From Euptelea pleiosperma (taxonomy: Eukaryota; Streptophyta; Magnoliopsida; Ranunculales; Eupteleaceae), in assembly GCA_035048495.1 (NCBI GenBank), contig CM068540.1, forward strand, positions 7,610,829-7,674,828: a stretch of DNA of 64,000 nucleotides, in the 5' to 3' direction. The translations under genes and the position numbers were made by a program. The stretch's first letter is position 1; each line of letters opens with the position of its first letter. Under the pieces are notes generated by a model. The model did not search any database. It worked only from the letters and a program-made list of their open reading frames with translations, and had not been told where the DNA came from. Positions 1 to 10,509 of this stretch are shown one piece after another.

Positions 1-1679
1 AATTATTAAAATACAGTGAGTTAATTTATGCACATCACAAGTAGAGAAATTAAAAAAATAATGTAAATAATTTTCTCCCCCTTAATTTCTCTCCCCTATC
101 TCAGACATCTACTTGTTTTTACCTCTATAATTTTCTCTCCTCCTTTTTGTCATAGAATGACAAAGATACAGAAATATAAGCAGATAATAAACATATAATG
201 GATATCATCATTGAAAATAGGTGCATCAGTGCAACATGATAACAAGTATAAATACTAAAAGATAGGCAAAACGCATAATCTAAATACATCAATAGTTTAA
301 ATTTCGGTGAAACCATTTAATCAATCATAAATCTTTTTCAAATGAATTTTAAATTTTTAAATCATCTCTAAAAAGATTACAACTCACAGAACTCAAATCA
401 GATAAATCCGAAAAAGATCAAATCTGAAGTATGCTAAAATTCATAAAAAGTCAAGTTAAATGCAATGCATAATGAGTTTCAATATGATTGGCACTAACAA
501 ATATCAAACCTAGGATTTTAGACTTAACTATTCAGTTTAATCTTGAATAGTTCAAATGCAGTCAATATAGGCCATTTATCAAAGCCAGTCAGTTAAACTA
601 GTACACTTTAGTTGAATTTTCAATTTCTTTCACTTGGGTGTACTGTGATCTGACTTTCCACTTCTTAGAGTACAAGACAGATGTTAGTAAAAATCTAAAT
701 ACTTTACTCAAAATCTGGAGGTATCTTGTATCCAATTATGAAATCCTCATTAGAGCTAAAAAGTTATCACTTAACTCTCTATTTTCAAGTGTATTTGCCA
801 ATGTGATTTCACATTACTTTTGTAGCAAACATGGCTATTTTTTACTCACTTGTTTTACCAAAATTTATTTTTCAAGTTCTCATCTTTTGACACTTGGTCT
901 ATTTGGTAGCTTTTACACTCGGTCGGTATAGTATCCTCTGTAACATTAAGTAATCAGATTTTAATATAAATTGGGGCCATACAGATTTTACCACGTCTAC
1001 TTGAGGTAGCTTTTTCCATGGAAAACTATCACACAAAGAGGCTAACAGTCGATTATATTATAATTTCAAAATCAACTGAGAGTAGGAACACAACTAATTT
1101 GAAGTCATAAAAAGTAGAAGTTTATTCCTAATTCCCATAGAATACTAGATTTGTTACCTCCATCAAATACAGTCCCAACCAGTGTCAGTCAGTGTAGATG
1201 TGAATAACAAGTTAAAACTTATGAACATCCACTAACTGAGAATTAGTAAAAAAAGACTAATCTTCTAATTTTTTTTAGAATTTTCTACAATGATCTAGTC
1301 TCAATTTACCTTATGTCAAGTCCTGGTTCTAGAATTTTTTAGAGTCAATGCCCATCATATTAAAAGTAATTATGCAATGCACAACTCTAAAACAAAAATT
1401 CTAACAAGACACAAAACAATTTTTCAATTTTCAACTTTTCAAATTTTTTTTTTTTGAATATATGAACTCAAAATAATGCAAATAAGCAAAGACCTAAAAC
1501 AAATAGAAAACTATTAAGAAAATAAAATCCTAAAACAAAACTACACACCCAACTCACAAAAAATATACAATCATAAAATAGAAAAGAGTGTAAAGAACCA
1601 CAATTATTCAATCAATGGGACAAGTGGCGCCACTAAACTTCATAAGAAATTTACTCCAAATTAAATTTAGATTTATCGG
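1..1679. other. Decayed interior of copia-1, no intact gene
   Basis: AT-rich DNA with only short open frames that resemble no family I recognise. It lies downstream, on the minus strand, of the broken gag of copia-1, so it is probably decayed element interior; this is inference from position. No integrase or reverse transcriptase motif could be read. Confidence 0.35.
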
Positions 1680-2009
1680 TCATTCCTTTCTCATCCATAT
1701 GGTTTTATACCTTTTAGGTGTGTTCTTTTTCTTCGCCATTTGTTTAGGTGGTGAAGGAGGATTGACATTTCTCTTTTTATTTGTCATCTTCTTCTGAGCC
1801 CTTTGAGTTTGGGTACCCTTGAGTTTCATAAGGTTTACAATCTCTCTACTTAAGGCATCAGACTTTTGATGCAAGACTATCATTTTATGGAGTAGATCTC
1901 CTTGGCTCCAATATGATTTTCTCTTGGGAGGAACCATTGTATCTCTCTTCTTTTGAAAGTAATTTTTACTTAGGTGACCTTTACCCCTACAGTAATTACA
2001 AACATGCAC
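1680..2009 (-). pseudogene. Copia-1 gag C-terminal piece with degenerate zinc knuckle
   Basis: Minus-strand frame of 109 codons. Near its start it reads CNYCRGKGHLSKNY, a CCHC zinc knuckle (C-x2-C-x4-H-x4-C) whose last cysteine is tyrosine, followed by a Lys/Arg-rich stretch. In Ty1/copia elements of the Tork/SIRE type a second zinc-finger motif of this kind follows the gag coiled coil, which here is the frame at 2291-2653. The loss of the fourth ligand and the absence of flanking coding sequence mark it as a remnant. The assignment rests on motif and context only. Confidence 0.5.
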
Positions 2010-2290
2010 ATGTATAACTAGTCTAGGTCGAGGTTGATCAACCTGTGGTATGGAAGAACTTTGGCTTTTATAAATCTAGTTTCTGAAGACGATGGGGTAT
2101 CAACATTATCAATATATCCAAGTCCCCGCTTGTCTCAACATCTTTGTCCCACACTTAGAATCTTATTTAATTTCTAAGTGCTTTGAGAAATATAGGGCAA
2201 GTCCTTTTTCAGTTGAACTAGATCAAGTTCAAGTAACTTCCTCTTCTCCAGATATTCTTAATACTCAGTTTCAAGAAATTTAACTTTGTC

Positions 2291-2653
2291 TTAGAGGTTA
2301 GCTTTCTCTTCTTCATGTTGTCTAAAAATAGTTTCATATTTTTCATGCTCTCTTTTAAAAGACATTTTAACATCCGTACAAGTTTGGAACTCGCATTCTA
2401 AGAATTCGTTTCTTTCTTGAAGAAATTTCTTCTCTTCCCTAAGCTGACCAATTAGCACAAATAATTCAATATTGTCTAGTTTACAAGCAGAATTTTCAGA
2501 GTCAAGAAATTCAACTCTATTAGTCAATTTCTTATTTGCTTTGGTCAGTCTATGACTTTCTTTATATAGCTCTTGATAAGCAGTATAAAGTTCATCTTGA
2601 TCTTCACAGTCCGAGTTACTATGACTAGTCACAGTGAACCCTTTTTTCAGCAT
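2291..2653 (-). pseudogene. Copia-1 gag coiled-coil segment
   Basis: Minus-strand frame of 120 residues. It opens with an acidic Ser/Asp-rich stretch (SDCEDQDELYTAYQELY) and continues as a long charged heptad-like coiled coil. This matches the C-terminal part of gag in Tork/SIRE copia elements, where acidic and coiled-coil parts follow the first zinc knuckle. The N-terminal gag_UBN2 part and first knuckle are missing: only about 75 bases separate this frame from the primer site at 2729-2739, so an internal deletion is likely. Non-functional remnant. Confidence 0.55.
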
Positions 2654-2728
2654 CTTTATAGAGAAAATAATAAATCGGTTTTGCAGGAATATAAATTTAG
2701 GTGATTAAACCTTTAATAAAATAACCCA

Positions 2729-2739
2729 CTCTGATACCA
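2729..2739 (-). other. Copia-1 primer binding site (tRNA-iMet)
   Basis: On the minus strand this reads TGGTATCAGAG, the usual complement of the 3' end of plant initiator methionine tRNA in Ty1/copia elements. It sits two bases inside the LTR edge at 2742. It fixes the orientation as minus and marks the following LTR as the 5' LTR. Confidence 0.85.
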
Positions 2740-2741
2740 AT

Positions 2742-4299
2742 TGAAATAACAATCGGTCCGTTCTCTTTAATTCAATATACCTAGAAAGGGGGGTTGATTA
2801 GGTATTTAAAATTAATTATCCCTACACAGTTTTACTGGTCTATGGTAGGAGAATAAAATCACATGTCTTAGTTGTTTGATAAAAGATTATCACAACCGTC
2901 TTAAATCGAATATACCTCTGTAGTATATTTTCTTTTCGTCGTTTGGTCTAATCAAGATAGATAGCGGAATACAAACAAACAATCACACAAGATAAGAGAT
3001 TTTTACGTAGAAACCTTAGCCAAGGAAAAACCACGGGACCACGTTCAGACGGAAAGTATCACTAACTGAAAAGTTAAACGAAATAAAGGTTACCTACGCA
3101 GCACCGTTGCAAATACTGCTTCCAACCTTAGCCAAGGCCTACTGTCGATGCGTCTACATCTCCGAATCAACGCTATAAATCCACGTGCGCCTTTCCAGCC
3201 AAGAAGCCTTGTTCGCTTATTCAAACCTACCGTCAATCGGCTACTCGATCTTAATTCTCAACACTCCGCCTTTGCCGATGTGAAGGATTCAGTACACCCT
3301 GAACCCTAGGTTGCTCAAAGGTATTGAGTCACACTAGTACACTCAGGTTACTAGGTCAAATATCTAAGTGGAAGACCTACGCTGAAGAATGGATCAAGCA
3401 CTTGGCTTTGATCAAAAAGAGGAATAAGCTCACAAGATGTAAATGAAAAATATGCTTATTGTTCTTCGAATGGACACTCTAATAAATAAATATTTTCTTC
3501 TCTCTCTTGAAGTATTAAGTTACTCTGTGTGTCTGTGTGTGTTTAGAGAATGTATCAAAGGGTTGTATTTATAGAATTCGTGACCCTGAGTCATGCAGAA
3601 CGTGGGAGAGTAGAACCAAAAAATTTGGATCTGAGAAAGACTAAGATCATGCTAAGTCCAATCGATTGTACTCTAGGTCCAATCGATTGGGTATTAGTGT
3701 CCAATCGATTGGCCTCAATAAATTTTCAGTTCCGTAGGCTCCAATCGATTTCATAGAGGTCTCCAATCGATTGGGCTATGATCGTGTTCGATTGGGCTTT
3801 GATCATGTTCTACCTCGTAGCCTCCAATCGATTTCATAGAGTCTCCAATCAATTGAGCATTTATCATGTTCTGCCTCCTAGCTTCCAATCGATTTCACAG
3901 TCCTTCAATCAATTAGGCTATGTCCAATTGATTGGACAAGTTCCAATCGATCGGACTCTCTCATTAGTCAAAATATTTGACTAAGACTCGGGTCTGTCCT
4001 ATGACTAGGTTTGACCATTATGTTTTATTCATTTTAAACATATTCCTATGGCCACTAAGTCACTTATCTTCCTAAACGAGCATACACGATCTATAACCGA
4101 CAAATGGGCAGTTACTCAGATGACACATGTCGTCAACCGTCTGATTCTTGTTGTCTCTGTCTTCTAGTCTTCACGTAGTTAGCAAAGTATGCGTACTACG
4201 ACATCTTCACACTACACTAGTGCTTCTAGGAATGATTATAAGAATGTTTTTATTTCGAACGAAATCTTTGCCAAATTGAATATAAAAATATTCCTCACA
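2742..4299 (-). repeat. Copia-1 5' LTR
   Basis: The internal edge is fixed by the primer site; the LTR starts TGAAATAAC in + orientation. The outer edge is placed near 4299 because a CA terminus there gives a length close to the pieced-together copia-2 LTR (about 1.58 kb). The two LTRs share an inner-edge motif (CCTAGAAGGGGGTGAATAGG in copia-2, nearly the same here at about 2781) and a similar outer end. A minus-strand TATA box (TATAAATA, 3566-3573) marks the U3/R border. A palindrome array (3658-3955) lies just upstream of it. The 3' LTR is outside the window. Confidence 0.7.
3658..3955. repeat. Array of about 12 CCAATCGATTGG-type palindromes
   Basis: About twelve near-copies of TCCAATCGATTGG, several exact palindromes and others changed in one half, occur in 300 bases at irregular 15-40 base spacing. 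They sit in U3 of the copia-1 LTR directly upstream of its TATA box, the usual place for enhancer elements. Function is inferred from location only. Confidence 0.8.
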
Positions 4300-5259
4300 A
4301 GATGGCAGTAGGTTGGTGGTTTTACATGATAAGATTGGGAAGCATGTGTCGATATTAGTCATTTCAGGGTGGCCAATAAGCTATATCGGTAAAGTGCAGG
4401 GTTGACCCTCTATTGTAAGTTAAAAATACTTGAACTTGCATAGTCAATATATACTAAAGGTAGAACCCAAATTGGTTTTGAAGGATGATAAATTGCATGG
4501 CGCATATATATTTTAGATTCTTAGAGGGGCTATTTAGAATTCAGCATGGGAAACGGGGTTTCAGTTCCTCACAATAAGCTTTTCATTGAAGAAGTAATGG
4601 CTTCTAATCCCATTTGATTCTCTCTTTATTGGATGGTTACTGTATATATATTTTATTCTGGAAAAAACTTTGAATTTGGTTTTTTCATAAATCAAACCCT
4701 TTGAAAATAAATTGATGAATTTAATGGTGTTCGAGCAATTTGGAAGGTTTTGAGACTTTTAGTTTAGACAAAGTGCTAAAGGTTGACGAGGTAAGGAGCT
4801 CCTAAGAACCTTAATTTATAATCCAACCTCTTTAGTGTTAGAATTGATTTTTAAATTATTTTTGTCTCTCTAATTTTTGGAACTTTCAACAGATTCAGTT
4901 ATTATTGATGGGTGTGTTTGCCCTTTGTTGTAGGATTTCTTGAACAATAACTAGGTATAAGAAGATATTAAGGGGTTTAAAAAGAGGCCTGTAATGATGG
5001 CGTGAGAGAAGATTTCTCTAGAAGTGAGATGGAGCAACAGTGATAGTGGTGAGTGATCCATTTAATTTCAGGATTTTGAGAGTTGTGAGTGGTAAAATAG
5101 ATGCGCATCAAAATAGAGAGAATATGGCAAGGGAAAATGGATTTTACTGTAAAAAGAGTTCAGGTTCAACTCTTTCTCTCTCTCTCTCTGATCTTTGTGT
5201 GTTCTATCAATATCCAAAAACAAATATGTTCAACCAAAGATAGACCTCCTTCTGCAACA
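4300..5259. other. Unassigned intergenic DNA
   Basis: AT-rich sequence without a recognisable gene. It holds a short CT microsatellite near 5175. The 67-codon frame at 5040-5243 lacks any known domain and is treated as chance. Confidence 0.4.
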
Positions 5260-5260
5260 A

Positions 5261-5678
5261 GTAATGACCCGAAGACCTAGATCATAAATCACAATAAGGA
5301 GCCAATGCCAGAACCAGAATCAGAGTGCATACCACATGAATCAAATGAAGATGTAGATGATAAATTCATCTGAGTATCATCGCCCGGTTGCTCACGAATC
5401 AGTGGCCCAATAAAATATTAGAGTTTTGATAGAGATGTTTATCCGTTTACTTTAAAAAGGAAAATTTTCGCTTCTGCATTAACTTTGAGACTTGGTTAAG
5501 TTGATATCATGAACACTTTGAAATTTATAAATTGAATTACATCTTGATTAACTTTTGAAATTTATGTATTGAATATGATGTGTCATTCTTGTTTTAGCAT
5601 GTCTTGGATGCAGGTATGGGTTGACCCATGCACGATATGTGAGTCAGGAGTCTAGGTACCCGGATTTGGGGCGTGACA
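5261..5678 (+). repeat. Possible internally deleted Tekay-like solo LTR
   Basis: The start GTAATGACCCG and the end GGATTTGGGGCGTGACA resemble the termini of Tekay/Del-type gypsy LTRs, and the same terminal pair, inverted, bounds the solo LTR at 60281-62074. At about 420 bp it would be a strongly deleted copy. No target duplication is visible, so the call is tentative. Confidence 0.35.
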
Positions 5679-7597
5679 ATATCTTTGTTCTTTATGAACC
5701 ATTCATACTTGTCTTATAAAATCCATATGTAATCTTAACACTATGTATATTTATTTTATTACCAACACACCCTTAGAGGTGTGATCAACAAAATTGGCAC
5801 GCTTATTCTAAACTTGCCCACATAAAAAGATGCACATTTGAAAGGATGTGACGTCATTCCACATTGGTATATATAACAATATTTTATATTTTCTACCTAA
5901 GATGAAGTCATTGTTTTAGTGTTCTATATAAACCACGTCATTCGAAAGAAAGACGTCCATTTTTTTTGTTCACAAACCATTTATCATTGCCTATAATGAC
6001 TAAATGTTGAGCAACTTGTCAATCACTTATTGACATGAATATTAGACTACATCATTATTTTACGTCAATCTTTAGAATGACATTAATAATTTAAAATTTA
6101 ACGATTTTTAAAAAAATGACATTGTTGGGTTACAAGATCATTTGTTAAATGTCGTTATGATCCATATTTGGTGTAGATGGTAAGTGACCTGATTTGACCA
6201 GGCGATTATCCTTGACTTTACCTATTGATTGGTTGACCATAGGTGGTTGACTTAGACACCCTTTGGACCGTAATATGATTAGAATTCATTAAGACGTGTT
6301 TAAGAAGTTTTTCTATACTTGTAGAAGACATATGAAAAAGTTTTACATATATACAAATTGATTATTTAATTTAAAAAACCTAAGTTCGACTGAGTCATTC
6401 GAACGAATTCACAAATTGGAATTTGTTCGAATGAACTCAAAGTCATTCAAATGAATATAACATTTTGTTTAAATGACTTTAAATTAGTTTAAACGAGTTT
6501 GCGAGTTTTTTATTACGAAAACTTACCAAAAGATTTGTATTTCGGTCGAAAGTTTCCTAATTGACCTCAAACTCTTCTTTATTGATTTTCATCAATATAA
6601 TAACCTAAATTCATAGGATATACGTATCTATCAAGAAAAGATCATCAATAGTGAGTTTTGAAGAAAACCTAGAAGATCCTTGGTGAGAATTCTTCCATTC
6701 TTTAGGTTGCTCTTTCTTTCTCAAGATCCTAGTTCTAAAGGTTTTTATCCTTAGAACTTGAGATATTTGAAGTGTTACCCATTCATGTTTGAAGCTTCAT
6801 CATTCATGAATGGTTAAACAAATTCTTCGAGTGTTGTTCAACTCACTAGATATTTGAAGAGTGTGTACTCACTCGCATGTGAAATCTTCAGCTTAATGAA
6901 AATGATAATTAATGTTTTTAACATTCCTCCTAAAAGAGCTTGCTTGTGCAAATGAAAGTGATAATGCGTTGAACATACCTTCTTCCTTCTTCATGTTCTT
7001 CTATTTTTCACCTAGCTTCTTCATTAAACGAGCTGTATACATATAGGAAATAGAAGGAACTAAGAGGATAGATTGCTTTCAGTGCATATATACATAGACG
7101 AGCTACATTTGAAAATCAATACTCAAACTTGATCTTCTTAAACTTGAAATCAATACCCGTCCTTGATCTTCTTAAACTTGATCTTTTCAAACTTACGACG
7201 AGCTGAAAACATACTCAAACTTGAAATCTCTAGCCTTTCTTCCATCTGATTGAAAATCAAGCATGCATCGAGGAGCTTCCAAGTTTTCTTTCTTTTGAGC
7301 TTCCTTTCTTCAATGGACTGCTTGAAAGCTACGAAGAGTCAATGATGATAAACGAGCTGATTAGAAAATGGAGAATAGATGAGTTAAAGGAAATAGAGGG
7401 AAACATGAGCAAGATGTATGGTACTATGTATCAGCCTTATGGAGGGAAATTGACGTTTGCAGGAGGGAGAGTATTATGGGTATTCAATAAAAAATTGGAT
7501 GAAAACTTCAATAAGGGCCTTAATATGCCAATGTTTCAACTAATGTGTCCATGGTTTTATAGAGGGTACTTAATGGTCAGTATTTTTACTAAAAAGA
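5679..7597. other. LTR-like decayed DNA with TTCGAA palindromes
   Basis: No gene recognised. Between 6385 and 6490 there are about five diverged copies of a GTCATTCGAATGAC-like palindrome, similar in layout to the palindrome arrays in the copia LTRs of this window. Later sequence (6560-6740) resembles a transcribed LTR leader but no LTR ends could be fixed. The 86-codon frame at 7342-7602 has no recognisable domain. Confidence 0.35.
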
Positions 7598-7605
7598 CTT
7601 AAAAG

Positions 7606-7989
7606 CTATGTTTTAAAACTTGCCGAGTCGACTCGGGACTCAGCCGAGTTGACTCAACTCGATCGTATTTCAAGTCAACTTGGCATACAAACTCGGATTT
7701 GCATAGTCTAGTGAGTTGACTCGGAAACTCGTCCGAGTTGACTCATAATTCAGCCGAGTCAACGGTTTAAAGGCCGAGTCCAGTAAAAACTCCTTTTTTT
7801 TTTTTTTTTCTAAATGTTTTTTTGTATTTGTTTCCTATTTTCAAAGTTTTTCTTAATAAATATTATTTTTATATATTTAAATAAATAATAATCAATTTAA
7901 TGACTCGCCGAGTCGACTCCCGAGTCATCGAGGTGACTCGGCCCAACGGACTTCCGAGCCGAGTCCGAGTTCCGAGTTTTAGAACATAG
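7606..7989. mobile_element. Non-autonomous hAT element with GAGTCGACTC repeats
   Basis: Terminal inverted repeats CTATGTTTTAAAACTTG and CTATGTTCTAAAACTCG (right end read on the minus strand) are flanked by a perfect 8-bp duplication CTTAAAAG at 7598-7605 and 7990-7997. An 8-bp duplication is the hAT signature. Both subterminal regions are filled with GAGTCGACTC-like palindromes, which in hAT elements are candidate transposase-binding sites. No coding capacity. Confidence 0.85.
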
Positions 7990-8498
7990 CTTAAAAGTAA
8001 TATTCCCAATCTTGCTCAAAAAGACGTCCCTACGGGGCATGTGCACATTTTTCTTGAGACGGCATGGAGAGTAAAACTTGGCTGACCAGCGATGGTCAAC
8101 GAAGTTGCCAGCAATATGAGCCACGTGGCACATTTTTAGAGGACATTAACCGCATGGATGTTTGGCAAATCCCTATGTGGACTTACAACCCAAAATAAGC
8201 CTGATTAGTGATTTCAAACCTTTTGATCTTGTACCCCAAATTAAAATTCACCCATGAAAATGACACTAATCCAAAGCTTAGAAATCACTAATCAGGTTGA
8301 GTATTGATTTTGTAGGACAAATCCAGTATGCAACTATTTGCATACTTTTAAGTATGCAAACATTGTCATTACCTTTGGATGTCCCTTGAAAAATGTGCTA
8401 TTTAAACGCTTTCAAAAATATATATTTTATAAATTAAAAACACGCTTTTAAAGGAGCATTCAATGGTGGATACATTGTTTGCATACATTAAGAAAAAG

Positions 8499-8886
8499 AT
8501 GTAACAAGGAATGCATGAAACTATTTCATTTGTGGAAGCGGCATTTTTGGTAGTCACTGCTGCCATCTAGGCCCACTGACTGCATGGATGTTTATCCTAC
8601 CCCTTGGTGGATATACAGACCAAAAATCACCTTGATTGGTAATCTATAACCATTAGATTTTAACACTTTTTAGCACTTTTTAAGGTGTTCTTATAGCCGT
8701 TGAATGCAACCATTTTTGAGTACTAAAACCAATGGCTAAAAATCATTAAACAAGCTGATTTTTTGTATGAAGGTCTATTAAGGGGTGGGCTAAACATCCA
8801 TGCGGTCAGTGGGCCCAGATGGCAATGGTGACTTCCAAAGATGCGGCTTCTGCAAATGAAAAGATCTCAGGTATACCTTGTTACAT
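8499..8886 (+). mobile_element. MITE copy 1, ends GATGTAACAAGG
   Basis: A 388-bp non-coding element bounded by inverted ends GATGTAACAAGG and CCTTGTTACATC. It is a near-identical inverted partner of 8936-9327. An outer repeat GGACAAATCYAGTA (8319 and, inverted, ending near 9334) bounds the pair. Confidence 0.7.
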
Positions 8887-8935
8887 CACGACCCTACTTT
8901 TAAGAATGTAAACAATGGCATACTAGATTGGGTCG

Positions 8936-9327
8936 TGATGTAACAAGGTATACCTGACATCTTTTTATTTGCGGAAGCAGCATTTTTGGTAGTTACCACT
9001 GCCATCTGGGCCCAATGACCGCATGGAAGTCTAGCCCGCCCTTTAATAGACATTCATACAAAAAATCAACTTGTTTAATGATTTTTAGCCATTGGTTTTA
9101 GTACTCAAAAGATAGTTGTATTCAACGGCTATAAGAACGCCTTAAATGGTGCTAAAAAGTATTAAAATCTAATGGTTATAGATTAACAATCAAGGTGATT
9201 TTTGGTATGTATATCCACCAAGGTGTGAGATAAACATCCAAGTGGTCAGTGGGCCCAGATGGCAGCGGTGACTTCCAAAAATGCCGCTTCCGCAAATGAA
9301 CAGTTTCAGGCATACCTTGTTACATCT
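8936..9327 (-). mobile_element. MITE copy 2, inverted partner of copy 1
   Basis: It has the same terminal motif and the same internal order as 8499-8886 but reversed, roughly 90 % identical by eye. Only about 48 bases separate the two copies, and the spacer is itself flanked by inverted ACGACCC / GGGTCGT. A read-through transcript could fold into a hairpin of nearly 400 bp. Confidence 0.7.
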
Positions 9328-9475
9328 TTTCCTACTAGATTTGTCCGAATTTGTAAGTCCACCTAGAGATTGTCCAAACATTCATAGTCAGTGTCCTCTA
9401 AATATGTGCCACGTCCTCGTATTGTGGGTCGACAGTTACTGACCGTCGGTAAGCAAAGTTTTACTCAGGTTGAGT

Positions 9476-9697
9476 GATGATCACATGTCCAGCGTCCACG
9501 GTCCAGGTCCATAGTCCATGGACAAACGAATCTATGGTGCATGGTGTCATTTTTTCATTGGTCAAGTATACTGCCTTACTTTTAAAGTTAATTAACTAAA
9601 ACTAAAAACTGATTGCACGGTAAAATTTTGGCCAATAACAAAACGACACCACTGTGCACCATAACATCCAGAGAAAGGACCATGTGATCATTCCAAA
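9476..9697. mobile_element. Foldback element
   Basis: Left sequence GATGATCACATG...TATGGTGCATGGTGTC recurs inverted on the right as GACACCACTGTGCACCATA...CATGTGATCATTCC, with the axis near 9595. Non-coding. Arms are imperfect and the edges approximate. Confidence 0.5.
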
Positions 9698-9831
9698 AAT
9701 CAGCCGTATTTGTAGCGGTTGGATTCGAGTCATTTCAATGGGCTGATTTTGACCCTGTCCACGGGAGATGGGGCAAAGTGGCAAACATCTATACGGTCCG
9801 TGGTTGCCACGTGGCTCATATAGACGTCGTT

Positions 9832-9992
9832 GAGCAGAGAAATATTTTGAAGCGGCGGAAATTTAAAGGGTATCGTGCGGCCAATGATATTGCATCAGGT
9901 ACACCAGGCACTTAGGTGTACCTGGCGCAATATCATTGGTGCATGACCCCCGCTTCTAAATTTCCTCCGCTTCAAAAATTTTCTCCGCTGGG
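9832..9992. mobile_element. Short hairpin MITE upstream of the RING gene
   Basis: A 160-bp inverted repeat. The left arm contains TTTGAAGCGGCGGAAATTTA and CCAATGATATTGCATCAGGT; the right arm repeats both inverted, with a very short loop near 9915. It lies about 520 bases before the RING start codon. If transcribed it would give a microRNA-precursor-like hairpin. Confidence 0.65.
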
Positions 9993-10206
9993 CAAAACTC
10001 GACTCATGATAAAATGACGTGCGGTAGACGTGGTTGAGCTAAAAAAAAAAGACTCCTGAAAAATTGATGTGCGGTCCATATTGGATCACTTCCTGTGTGG
10101 CCCTAACAACACTAAGTCAGGTTGCTGTCATCCTTTGTCGTGCACTATAGGATGGTCCTCGTGATGAACATCAGGAAATGCCGATGACCATGTGGTCTGA
10201 TCTTAA

Positions 10207-10220
10207 GGAGAACGTTCTCC
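10207..10220. promoter_or_regulatory. Perfect 14-bp palindrome, HSE-like
   Basis: GGAGAACGTTCTCC is a perfect palindrome containing nGAAnnTTCn, the two-unit core of heat-shock elements. It lies 290 bases upstream of the RING start codon. A 12-bp inverted pair (TGCTGTCATCCT at 10122-10133 and its complement at 10223-10234) brackets it. The regulatory role is inference. Confidence 0.4.
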
Positions 10221-10326
10221 CCAGGATGACAGCATTTGTTCCCTAGTAAAGTCTCTTCTCTGTTCGCTTCACCTTCAGAGATTTCAGACAAAAATCCAAG
10301 AACTCTCGTTTCTTGAAGAAACCCCT

Positions 10327-10482
10327 GTAAGAACTAAGAAAAGCTTCAAAACCTTAACAGGTTTGAAACCTGAATGATCTTTTTTCTGTAATTTTTTTTT
10401 TTTTTTTGGTGGTTTTCGAACTCCAAAGCCCTTGGTGAAACCCTCTGTTTCTTCTCTTTAAGGATTTCTGGCCGTGTTTTAG
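10327..10482 (+). other. Possible 5' UTR intron of the RING gene
   Basis: GTAAGA at 10327 and a T-rich tract ending TGTTTTAG at about 10482 could bound a 156-base intron ending 27 bases before the start codon. The T-rich run at 10390-10407 fits plant intron composition. No transcript evidence is available; an unspliced leader is equally possible. Confidence 0.3.
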
Positions 10483-10509
10483 GGTTTGATTCGGATCTTT
10501 GTTTTCGAA

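Larger units (their letters stand above)
8070..9465. mobile_element. MITE with long inverted ends, split by nested MITEs
   Basis: Left arm (from AGTAAAACTT, about 8070-8318) and right arm (about 9335-9465, ending AAGTTTTACT) are long imperfect inverted repeats carrying GCCACGTGGCAC-like and CATGGATGTTTGG-like motifs. A shorter relative lies at 32855-33143, which shows what the uninterrupted element looks like. About 1 kb of other MITEs sits in the middle. No certain target duplication. Superfamily unresolved. Confidence 0.65.

Noticed and set aside
638..931. 97-codon + strand frame near the left edge
   Set aside because: AT-rich, no domain, opposite to the surrounding copia remnant.
10486..10509. 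Eight upstream codons of the RING frame as part of the protein
   Set aside because: The upstream codon is TTG, not ATG. The ATG at 10510 has good context and gives a conventional start.
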